DNA from: Asterochloris sp. CNOR1
Taxonomy: Eukaryota > Chlorophyta > Trebouxiophyceae > Trebouxiales > Trebouxiaceae
DNA: 64,000 nucleotides
Assembly: GCA_963969365.1 (NCBI GenBank)
Contig: OZ017752.1
Location: forward strand, 2,790,001 to 2,854,000
Direction of reading: 5' to 3'
Part shown: positions 1-11,500 of the stretch, piece after piece
How the letters are laid out: every line of letters begins with the position of its first letter
Position numbering within the stretch: the stretch's first letter is position 1
Notes under the pieces: generated by a model
What the model was told of the DNA's origin: nothing
The model's database searches: none
Seen by the model: the letters and a program-made list of their open reading frames with translations, nothing else
Translations under genes and position numbers: made by a program

Positions 1-872
1 AGGGAGCCACAAGACTGTAACAAAGCATCTTCAGCTGCCACCGACATGCACACCCTGCGCTGTAGTGAGAGGCCGGCTGCAGCCCAGCATGGGCAGCTTC
101 AGCCCTGCAGGGCTTGCATTCTCTTGACTGTGGCTCCTAGTGTGAAAGTTGAAGCCTGCTGGGGAACCAGAATTCAAAGAGTTTTGAATGCTGCTGGCAG
201 TCAGGCCCAACCAAATCCAGCTCAGTAAGGGCAAATGCAACCCTCTAGATGGCCAAAGCCTGGTGGTGGTGACCCACAGCTAAAGGCTGGTCCATTGACT
301 GTTCAGCGTGCGCAGCTTGGGTGTGCAGGCCTGCAGGCTTGCCGTGACATGGGGTGCTGCGTTCCCAGCTTGAACCCTGTAGGGTGGCAAGATGCACAGC
401 CCCACCTCTAGGATGGGCAATGCAGTGGAAGGCAGTCAGCAACCCAGGAGGCAGGGAGACAGTGGCACAAGGCCCACCTGAGCCTGCAGTCTCCAACTTT
501 CTAGAGCCAGACTTCTCGGCCGCCCGCTCTTGCCTCTGCACAGAGCAGCCAAGCTTTGTCAGCCTGGGGGGCTGACATTGCCAATGTTGCTGCTTGATAG
601 ACTGCCTGAGCAGAGGACAAGGCACAGCAGGTGCCCTGCTGCTAGCAAGACATGCCCGCTTGGGGCAGCCCCACCAGAGCATGCTTGAATAGCAGAAGCT
701 GACCGCATACTTCCTTGTGCCCTTGACAGCTACGACATGTTGCAACGTTGAGGAGAAGTAGTGGGGCGGGAACGGGGAGTTCTGGTTAGCTGTGGATGAT
801 GACCACACATTTAGATGACAGAGAGCTGCCTTAGAGACGAACCCACTTGCAGAACACTTGAACAGGGCTCAC
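1..872. other. Unresolved left edge
   Basis: No exon can be fixed with confidence here. On the minus strand about 655-765 there is a stretch with coding-like composition (it starts near NQNSPFPPHYFSS) that could be a downstream exon of the minus-strand gene to the right. Its acceptor phase does not match the preceding exon in my reading, so it is left open. The rest is CTGCAG-rich sequence like the introns elsewhere in the window. Confidence 0.3.
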
Positions 873-3800
873 CGCATATTTGAACATGCGTTTGAGCCCC
901 CACAGCTTGAGCTCTGGGAAATCCTCCCATGTCTCCCCAACCACCTGCAAAGCCGACCAAGCTGTTGCAAGCGCACCAAAATTACAGCCATGCGCCGCAG
1001 CAATGGCCTGCTCATATGGAAAACGGCTCATCAAAGCCTCTGCCGCAGCAGCATTTGTCTGCGCAGTACGAGGTATGTGAGCAGAAGGCACGCCAGGGTG
1101 TCCCTCACAGTCAGGGACATGTTCTGTTGCCTCTCTGCCGCAGATCTGAGTACTCAAGAGAAAGCGCTGCTGCAAGGGGCCAGGCAAAACATCAGGGCAG
1201 GGCTGCAGAGAACACTGCAGCCATGACTCACCATTCTTGTGATGCGCGCCCTCAGCTCCGCCAGCAGGACAGAGTAGACAGTCCGGTCCGTTGCGGACGC
1301 CTCAGGATCACGCAGGCCCGATTGAGACATGGCCTCCATCTGGTCATACAGCTGCAACCATTATAGTGAAGACTCTCATGATATTGGGCATTACCATCAT
1401 GCCAAACAACTTTGGCGCAGCCCACTCATGGAAGCTCATGCAGCCACAAGCATCTCAAGCAGCAGCTTTGGACCTCGGCTTGTGGCACACAACGCATTCC
1501 AGCTGCGGCAATGAGCAACTGGGGCCTCTGCAGCCGCCCACACCTTGATGTTGTTTGGCCAGGTGGCAGAAAGTTGGATTGATACAAGATGTGTCGCCTC
1601 CATCTTGAAGCTGATGCGCAGCAGCAGAGCTGCTGTGACCATCTTTGCCACGCTCAAGCATCCCCTCAGCAAGGCAGATGCTCTGTCAAGTCAGAGCTGC
1701 AAGTGTGTCACGCCTCGGCAGGCTACAGCAAGGCACTGTTTTGCGATTGTATCTGTATAGTCCTCACTTGCAGTGTCTAGGGTGTGCCAGGCAGTGCAGA
1801 TGACCCAAAGTGCTCACCTGAAACAGTGCCTCCACATCAGCATTGCGCGTGTGCTGCGGTGAGCTGAAGTAAACACGCGAAATCTCATCTCTCAGGACGC
1901 GCATGGGGACCTTGACCTCATCACGATCCCCCTTCTCGACCAGGTTTCTGATCTGGGCTGCAGGCAGCACAGACAGGCAGAGTCAGGGGCATACGCAATG
2001 TCCCACAGGCTGCTCTTTTTCACTCAGCTGTACTGCATGAAGCAGAATCCCACTTCCAGCCACAGCCTGCAAATTCCAAGAAATCCCCATCAGAGTGCCA
2101 ACTTGAGGTGCACACACAGGCACATCCTGCAGGTCAGGTGCTGCATACAAGGGCTCTAAATTTGCAGCCCACCTGCAGAGCACATCCTGCATGCGCTGCA
2201 TGCAGAAGTTATGCTGTGGCAAGCGCTGCTGTCAGGACAGCTGCGTCACACGTCAGACATACCCGCAGCTCGCCTCAGTCAGGCACTGCTCCAGGTCGGG
2301 ACTGTGTAAGAAGTGATCTATTACTCAATTGATGGGGCAGCGACAGCAGGGCGCACCAAAAAGCTCATCGCCCACAGCAGCTACCAGTGCAGTATCTGGA
2401 CTGCCCTGGCTGAAGAGGCCTGAGATGATGGTCTTGGCACGCAGCACAGGTCTTGTGACCTGCAGCAGGGAATCCAGCACATCAGGGAGGCGGTGTAGTG
2501 AGCGGTCTTTGTGCTTGGCAGCTTATGAGTGTGCCCGGGAGGAGGCATCAAGATGCCTGACCTTGGTGGACGTTTTCGGGGCTTCCTTGCTGTCTGCACC
2601 CATCTTGAAGCACTCAGCTAGTCAGATCCCGCGCAGACAACGGCTGTAAAACAGTAACAACCAGCAGGCTCCCGAAACCAACACGGGTCAACAGAGGTCA
2701 GGACCCTGATGGGGTTCAGCAGCTGTATTGGTCTCTAGCAGTAATTGAAGCACTCTGGCACACTAGGTGAGCAATCACTCGAGTGAGAGGCGAATGTGCT
2801 GTCAACCCGGCAATGCTCAGCTGGACTGCACCACCACGCAGACAACACTACCAGCTAAATCCTAGATGGCAGCATGGCTTTGCAGATGACAGGTGTGGCA
2901 GTCCAGATCGACCAAGTGCTTGCTGGTCCTCTGCCTGACTTGTGGCAATGTTGTTCACTGATGATGCATCCCTCCCGGCTAAAATGCTGCCACTTTTGAA
3001 GATCAGCCAGTGGGGCCAAATATATTTACAGGGAATTCCTCCAAAGAATGCTGCAGCAAGAAGTTGCCATGCAGGCTGAAAGAATTTGGTGGTACTATAT
3101 GAGGGCAGAAGCACATATCTCAGTGGCTCCAAATTGATCGTCACCAGGATTTGGTGCATGTGATAGACTTTGGGCAGTCCAGCATACAGGGGACTAAACT
3201 GTGATGGGCAGCCTCAAGCCTACCCCATACTCTCTCTATCTACAAGCATTGGGATGCGGCATCTCAAAGAATGCAATGATGGTTGTAGGGGCCAATAGTA
3301 CCTAAGGCGGGAGGGCTTACGACTTAAACTTGTGGTGGTGTGTGGCCATGCTGCCAGCCCCTCATCCCGCAGACTCCCAGCTCTCTATCAGACAGTGCAG
3401 ACCGCCAGCTGTGGCCACACCTGCAGGCAGGGAGCCCAGGAAAGGCTCATCACAAGCTGCCCATGAAGCAGCCAACTGTGGCCTTGCAGTGGCCTGAGCT
3501 GGGCCAGACCTACAGCCAAAAGCTCGGGCAAAGCTTGACACAGGCTTATCAAGTAATGCAGCTAGCAAAGGAGGCAGCAAAAGCCTCATTGGAGAGGCCA
3601 TGCAGCAACCTGAGCCAGGCAGATGCGCTTCACTGCCCAACACATTATTTCTGCCACTGGGCTGTACCTGGATGCGCTGGCAAGGAGATGCAGGCTTCTC
3701 AGCATCAACCAGCTCCACAGTGGCATTTGTAGAAGTCAGGGGCGCCAGCACTGCAGCAGCAGCAGGCCTCACTTCAGCACGCGCACAGCTGGCGGGAAGG

Positions 3801-5320
3801 AGCGGACCTTGCTGCATCACGGCAGAGGCTGCTACAGGCATGACTGTGCAGCAAGCCACAGGGAGGGCAGCACCAACTCTCAGGTACCTGAACACTGCTT
3901 CAGCTCCTGCCGGCTCACCAATTCGTCGGGCAGCTCAGCAGCAAGATGCACCCATCTTGAAACCTGGCTCTGCTTGCAATCCTTGCCAGAGCAACAGCTG
4001 ACAGCCTCCAAACAGGTGCTGGGGGTTTCAAACGTGACCCTGCCTGATCCCTGCCCGCAAACTGCCCTCCTGCTGTGATGCCAGTCAGCCTGCACAGGGC
4101 CTGTCCCTCCTGTCACGCCAGGCGCACCCTCACCATTGCTTAATGCTTATTCGGCTCTGCAGGACCTGTTCCTCCCAAAGGACCAGGCATAAATGCAGCA
4201 TAACTGAATGCTGTGCAGCCTGCACAGGGCCTGGTTGTCCCACAGCACCAGGCATGCCGTCAGCATTGCCCTCTGCAGCTTTGCTGCCTCCCTCACCAGG
4301 AAGACGCCCATTCTCACCTCTGATTGGCTCTTCCTCCAACTCAGGCCTAAGGTAGCCTGTTCGGCCACGCAGAGTGATGATGAACCTGTGCAGCTGCACA
4401 TCACGTCCAAGAGCTGCCTTGGCCTGCTCAGTGATCTGGCCTGCAGGACAACGGACAGGGGTCACATGACAGGGGTTCTGGGTAAGGCATGCGCGATGAT
4501 ATGGCAATGGGTAACAGCATGTGCAGGCGGGCAAATTGACGCAAAAAATAGGCCCTGCTGATGAAAGTCCTCGGCAGCTGCCATCTCAGGAGCCGCACCC
4601 ATCAGATTGTGACGCAGCAAGAGCCCCTCATTGTCTCACTAATGATGCCCCACATGTTACAGGAAAGATGCCCTGCTTGCAGTAGCCAGATCTGATTGAC
4701 ACCCGCAGCCCACCAGCACGCCACTTCAGGCTGCCGCATGCATCCGGACGCCGTCTGGATGTCAAGTCCGCCATGAGTAAAGCTAGGACCTGACTCACCA
4801 CGAGCTTGCCTCAGGCTCTGGTCTGCTGCCAGTGTCACGGGCATGCGTCCCCAGGTCTGGTCTCCCAGCTTGAGGCGCATGTCAAACTTGTAGCATGTGG
4901 GCAGCTGCTGGTCTGCTGTCCTGGTAAAGGCCTGCAGGTGAGAAACGCCCCTCAGGCCTTGCTTGCAGTGGGTCCAGGGCTCAGCCCTGGCGCCCTTGGG
5001 CGATAGCCAGGCTGGATTTGGGCGAAGGGCACAACACTAGACGCCGGGGCACGCCCGCCAGCCAGAGGCCGCCTAGCAAGACTGCCAGAGGCCCAGGCGC
5101 ATTGCTGGAAGGCATCACACGCTGCAGACGAGGATGGGGGTCTGGCCTCCTGCACAACTAGCCTCACCATCTCGAAATGCTTGAGGCCTCCCAACAATGG
5201 CTGGACGTCCTCGCAGGGCTTGGGCAGCTTATTCTTGACGACGCAAAAAAACTTCACCACCTTATCGATAGATTTGGATTGAGAGGCCTCAAATTGCAGC
5301 AAAAAGGCTGCCACGTTATC
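873..5320 (-). CDS. Unidentified multi-exon gene (ends unresolved)
   Basis: Seven minus-strand exons have good splice sites and mostly compatible phases: 5168-5320, 4799-4931, 4318-4440, 2357-2459, 1818-1957, 1232-1351 and 873-1058. A further likely exon lies about 3666-3752 (contains TSTNATVELVDAEKP). The last four join cleanly in phase (1, 0, 0). The 5168-5320 exon encodes a helical-looking segment (begins DNVAAFLLQFEASQ) and 873-1058 another (contains AAAAEALMSRFPYEQ). There is no catalytic motif, signal peptide or membrane segment. I do not recognise the family; the alternating helices could suit a large scaffold or helical-repeat protein, but that is a guess. The start codon and the C-terminus were not found. 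The upstream end points toward the MSH5 gene on the other strand, so the two are probably transcribed divergently. It may be more than one gene. Confidence 0.4.
4083..4260. repeat. Three diverged copies of a CCTGCACAGGGCCTG-type unit
   Basis: A unit containing CAGCCTGCACAGGGCCTG followed by a C/T-rich tract and CCAGGC occurs near 4085-4125 and 4213-4255, with a more diverged copy near 4155-4195. All lie between exons of the minus-strand gene. The pattern looks like local tandem duplication inside an intron. Confidence 0.5.
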
Positions 5321-5591
5321 CTTTGTAACATGAGCTTAACCTAATGAAAGGGGCGCCTCCGAAACCTCCTGCAGCATGCCAAAGCGATGCAGGCCCCTCA
5401 GCAATGCGGATCCAGATGAAGATGAGACAACACTGCCACATGATGACTGCTACATGGCTGCCACATATTGGGGAGGGAAGTTGGGGATCGCCTTCTTTCA
5501 AGGCCAGACAGCACAGGTAGTCTGATATTTAAATAGATTGCTGCTTGATTGATCAGACTGTCAGCCCCATCCTGACCCCTCCTGCCTACAG

Positions 5592-8500
5592 CTCAGCGTC
5601 CTGCAGTCTGCAGAAAACTGCACAGGGCCGTTTGCCTACCAGACACTGCAGCTGGCCAAGGTCCAAGCCAGGCCGCAGGTGTGCCTGTTGTGTCAGAGCA
5701 GCTCCGTACCATCTCCACTGCATTGTTTCGACAGCTGACATGGTGCCCACATGCAGCACAGATCATCTATGCCAGCAGCAGGTCAGACAACAACTTCCTG
5801 GAGCACCTGCGCAAAGGCCTGGAGCACGACCAGACTGGGCAGCAGCCCTTTGACGTGCGGATCGAGAAGGCCGGCCTCTTCAGCCCCGAGCAGGCAAGTA
5901 CTGGTTACTGCACCTGGCTGGAACGACGGCCTCAAGCTCACTATGTTGGCATCTGTCCGTGCGCACTTGTCACTCTCTGCAAGCTCCAGCTGGGATATTG
6001 GCATCAAGCTCTTGCGCTGCACGCCTGAGCATCTAGCCCGGCACATCTATCACCCTCTGACAGCCCCAGCTGGGGCACAAACATCACCACCTGCCTTGCA
6101 TTGTATGCCTGAGCATCTGTCCCACACACATACCTGCCATGCAATGTCGGCCCCTCAGCGACACAGGCGTGAAATGCTCCTCTGAGCACAAGCCCCTCAA
6201 CCACCCTGCACTGCCCGGCCCACCAAGGCAACACAATTGGGTTGCGTCCCTGAGCCTGTGCCCAGTGCTGCCGCTCCTTGACACTCAAAGCGGAGCTTTG
6301 CAGTGTCGCATCTGGTGCATTGCAGGCGTTCAGGGCGCTGCAGAGGCTGTCTGTGCGTGGCCTGCCTCACCACAGTCTGGGCCAGGACAGTGCAGCCTTC
6401 CTGCACTCCCTCATTGACACCAGCGGCCTGCAGCAAGTAGCTGCAGCCGGGGCCCTGGTGGCCATCCTCCACAAGGAGGGCCTGCTCGGCAGCAGCAGTG
6501 CCCAAGGCCTTGCACCTGAAGGTCAGGATTGAGCCATCGGCGCCTGCACAGGCTGCATGGCGGCTGCACGTGAAGGTCAGAGCATGCCTGGCTGCAGTGA
6601 TGAGTAGGGCTCGCCTGATGGCGCCTGCAGTCCATATGTCTGGGCCTCCTGCCTGGGGGTTGCTTGGGAGCAGCGGGGCCCAGGGCTGACACCAGAGGTC
6701 AGCACTGCTGGTGATGCGCCATTGGCCTCCTGTGCAGGGCTGCTTGGCAGCACTTGTGCCTTAAGACAGGGCCACCTGGACCTCAAAGAGGATGCTTCTG
6801 AATCGAGGCCTGACATGTGCCTTCAATGTTGCACATCAGCCCTCGGGACCCTTGAACAGCTGCTTCCTGGCCTGCCGGATGGGCTGGCCCACACCACAGA
6901 GGGCAGCAATACAACGCAGGGATTGTTAAGAAAGCCCATCTCAGCTGCAGCTGCCTGATGAGCTGGAAAAAAATCCTTACCCATGAGCAGCTTTGCAGAG
7001 TGAAGAGCAGCAATCAGGTGTGGCTGTTGCCTGGGTGTTGCCTGGGTGCTGCCTGACTGTTTTGACGCTCTGTGCTGCAGGCTCCTTTGAGGTGGAGGAG
7101 TTGCAGCAGGTGACTCTGAATGGGTGCCTGACTGTGGATGCAGCATCAATGCAGGCCCTGCAGATCTTTAAGGTGAGCCCTACACCTGCAGCAGCCTGAC
7201 ATCGCAGGCAAATTGCAGACCTTACATAACAGCATGTCGAAAGGTAGCCCTTGCTGTCCCATACGGCACCCCCGCAGCTTGTGTCTCTGCCAGTTGCCTC
7301 TAGCTGCACCAAGCAAGCTCGCAATGGTCTGGCATTCAGCTGTAGCTTGCCTCCAGTCTAGCAGGACAATCGCCGCGTGGGCTTGGCCTCACCACTGGAG
7401 GCTCCCATAGAGAGCACTGCCCTGGCCACAGTGATCATTTCTTGCCTGACCTTGCAGGAAGAGCGCCATCCCTCTGGCATGGGCATTGGAACCAGCAAGG
7501 AGGGCTTCAGTGTGTTTGGCATGCTGAACCGCTGCGTGAGCCCCATGGGGCGCAAGCTGATGCGCTCCTGGTTCCTGCGCCCTGTGGTCAACCTGCAGGC
7601 AAGCTGCTGCTGCGCTGTGGCTGCAGCCGTGCTGACCTCGCCATGACAGCAGTGCTGCTCTGTGAGGATCACGGGCAGCAAGCAGGCCTCTCTGCACGCC
7701 TCACAGCTGTTGTTGGCCCCATTGGCAGGTTGCCTTTAAAGTGCGCCACTTGCATGTGTGCCTGCACAGAGCATCATGGTGTGCATGCGGTGCAAGCTGC
7801 AGGCGCACTCAGCTGGCACACACTCCAAATATGACAGCTGATGGCAAGCTCGCCCGCATCACGGCAAGCATGACTGGCCGCTCTTTGTGTGCTATGCCTG
7901 CAGGTCCTCACTGCTCGGCAGGACGCAATCGAAGGCCTCATGCAGCTCCCAGACATGATGAAGTCGGCCAAGGATCTGCTCAGAAAGACCAAGGACCTCA
8001 CCGAGGTAGACTCCGTCCCTCTCAGACACTTTCAAGCCTCTGCCAGCTCTTCATCTCTGTGCTGCTCACTTCAGCAAGGTTCTGACCACAGCTGAGCAGA
8101 GCTGCTGAGCTCAAGGGTTTAAGCATGCGTAGTGCCTGCTAGGCAGATGACCTTCGTCAGCTGAACATGATGCATTTGGTATGGGAGCCCATTGTGGCGC
8201 GTTCTCATTCGTGGCCTCCAGCGACTGCAGGTGCTGCGCAATCTATCGCAGAGGCAGGGCCTGCGGGACCCCAGGGACTTCCAGGTGCTGAAGCACGGGT
8301 GCAGCAACCTGCTCATGCTGCGGGAACTGTTCCAGGGCATCCTGCAGGAACTGCCACGGCCAGCCTGCAGTAACAGCACCAGCGCCACTGGTGGGCCTCA
8401 CAGCATCTGGCTTTAGGAGATTTTCGCATCAGCCCTCAGCTGCAAAGTTTCACAGGCAGCAGCCATTTCCACAAGCAGTCTGCCTCGCAATTTTGTTGAC

Positions 8501-11500
8501 TGTCTTGCAGAGCTGAACATGACACCCACTATGCAAGCAGGGTCAGCTGTTTCCTTTGCTGTCCTTCACCTCTCTGTAGCACACTGTCAGAAGGGGGCCT
8601 GGGTGTGTGCTCCTGCAGGAGATGCAGAGGCATCAGCCGGCCTGCCCACCCTGGCGCTCAAGCTGCTTGGCTGCATCGGCGATGAGGTCATGACATGTGA
8701 GCCACAGTCATCCAGTTGCTTGCTAACGGATGAGCTAACAGTGTTCATCTTGAAGCCGCAACAACTGCAAGAAGGTCTGGCTAGTACGTCTGCCTGCTGT
8801 CTCAAGCAGCACGCCTCCGCCTGACAGTGGCAGATGGAGGCTGTGATCTCCCTGGAAGTTGCCTCCTGCAGCTCACCCGTATAACATGGCAGATGGAGGC
8901 TGTGGTCGCCCTGCAATATGACCCTGCAGCTCACCCCTCAGAAACGGCCACAGACTGAATGTCTCTGCGCTTCATTGAAAGGCTTTTGCTCCAAGCAGCA
9001 CTTGCACCTGCATGTTATAATCTGCCGAACTTACAATCCTGTGACCCTGGCCGCAGGCCACACCATGGTGGCTGACGTGCTGGACATGGGGCAGTCAGAT
9101 GAGGGCATGCTGGTGGCCTATGGCGTCTGCCGGGAGCTTGATGACATGAAGAACACATACAACAGCCTGCCAGACTACCTCACAAAGGTCAGGCTTGCTC
9201 AACGCCATGGATAGAAGCTGCCAGGCTACACTCAGCCTGCTGAACCACCTCGCACCGGTTAGTGCTGCTGCTGTGTCAGCAGCCATCTTTAGAGGTGTCT
9301 GATGGAGTTGAAGGGCTGCGATGCAAGCAACTTCTCTAAGGCTGCAGTGCAGGTAAAGCACCTGTGCTTGTGTGGCATGCAAATGCCTGGTAGACACAGC
9401 AAAGCTAAATGACGCCACTGATCCTGGTGAAGAGCGTGGCTGGCTTCAGGTGTGTGAGGCAGAGCTGCAGCGTGTGCCTCCCGCCCTGGAAGGCTTCCTC
9501 AAGGGGCAGTTCTGGTCTGTCATGTACATGCCCCAGGTCAGCAACTGAGTGTGCGCAGCAGACACTTTATCATCCTTGTTGGTTGAAACTTGGTGCTCTT
9601 GCCCCAGCTGAGAAAGCTGAGCCTGCTGTCTGAGCTCACTGGGCTCCCAGTCAAGGCTGCCACAGAGCAAGTTGGGGCTTGTCCATCTCCTGAAGCCTCT
9701 GTTGATCGTTGATGTGGCGACCCACATCACCTGTGGTGGCTCTCTGAAGCCATCAGAGCCCCTTGACAGTAATGCACACCTGTTCAGTCCATTATTCAGC
9801 CTGCAGCTGACCCACAAAGGAATGCAATTGGCTTCCAGGCATGCATGGAGGGGGCAGCACCTGAGCACTGCGCTGGTCTGAGCAGTGCACCATGCAACAA
9901 CCTTCGTGCTGTCCCATTCTGCACCCTGTCTCATGTGCTGCAGGTGGGCTTCCTGCTTCGCATTGAAGGAAATCGCCTGAGTGCCGCCCTTGAAGACTGC
10001 CTCCCTGATTTTGAGGAAGCCTTTGCCAGCAGCGGGCCTGAGATTGAAGGCACTTACTACCGCACGAGAAGAACGCAGCAGCTGGACGCCCACTTCGGGG
10101 ACATGCTCAACAACATTCAGGACTTGGAGGTCAGCTGCTTCTGGCTTGTGCCCTGTGCTCTGTTGTGTTCACATGCGTGGCCCTCACTTGAGCCATGCTC
10201 AACAGAATTCAGGACACAGAGCTTTGTGGCTGGCACAGTCTGCTCTGCAAATGGATGGCCCAAGTTTGGGGTGATGCCTGCCGAGAACCAGGACCTTGTC
10301 AATTGTGGCTTGAGCCTTGTGTCCTGCGTCGTGCATATGCATAGCACAGCATGGTGAACAAGGCACCAAAGCATGTGGCCATGCAGCCTGCACAGAGATG
10401 TTGCTGGTGCAGGCCGCAAGGGTACACAATCTCTGGTGTCGGGGCCTCAGCGGCAGCGGGCAATGCACAACATTTGGAGAGGCACTGGCAGCAGCAGCAG
10501 CTTGCAGCTGTTCTGACGGCATGTCCTGCCTGTGCAGAGCAGCTTCTGTATGGGGGTGCTTCAGCAGCCTCCCTGCAGAGCTGGTCCAGGCAGCTTGTCT
10601 AAGGGAGAGACCTGCCCATTGCAGAGCAGCTTCTGCACAGGGCAAGTGCAATGCCTGGTTCAGCTCCACCTGCAGCTGTGACTTGAATGGCCTGCAGCTG
10701 GTCCCACAGCTCTGTCTGGCCCTGCAGAGCAGCCAGTGAAACTGAACCTTCGCAGCATTCCTCAAGGCCTGTGGCTGCAGTCAGCCTGACCTGCTGACCT
10801 GCCCATACAGAGCAGCATCTGCACAGAGCTGGTGCGGCGTCTGATGCAGCTCCGCACGCACCTGCATCGTGCCGTGGCAGTGGCGGCAGAGGTGGACTGC
10901 CTGGTGGCGCTGGCAGCCACCGCCCGGGAATGCAGTCATGTCAGGCCGCAGCTGGTCCGGGAGAATGTACTGCACATCAAAGCAGGTGGGTGCATCAACA
11001 TGTATGCAGGGTGATCCCTGCTGACTGACTTTTCTGCAGAACTTGCGCATGTTTTGTTTTAAAGCAGCAACCTAGAAAAACAGAGACACCCTCAGTCATG
11101 TGCATGGGCACAGTCCTGTGGGCACCATGCCAGTTCACGGCTGTTGTCAGCAGCAGAGGCGTCCAACAGCAGGCACCACGGAAAGTCTGTGCACCAAGAT
11201 GTCTGCCCTGTGCACTAAGAGCTTGCTGCATGCACGGTAATGTGGGGGAGCTCAGCAGGCCCACCTTGACAGTTGCATCCAACAGTGGAATGTGGCTGTG
11301 CAGGCCGCCACCTGCTGGCAGAGATGGTGGTCGACACCTTCATCCCCAATGACACCTGCATGAGCCACGAAGCCGGCCGGGTGCAGGTGAGCCACTCCTG
11401 CATCAGCTTGATACACTACAGCTCAGTACTAAACAGCCTTGCACTTCCTGGCTGCCACAAGCCTTGTGAGCTGCAGCAAGATGCCCTGCTGGTTGACCAT

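Noticed and set aside
912-944. 33-nt 'intron' between two minus-strand coding blocks
   Set aside because: Too short and open in frame; the two blocks are one exon, 873-1058.
8687-8692. Donor GTCATG at the end of GDE in MSH5
   Set aside because: Leaves phase 0, while the next exon needs phase 1. The GTGAGC donor ten bases later fits.
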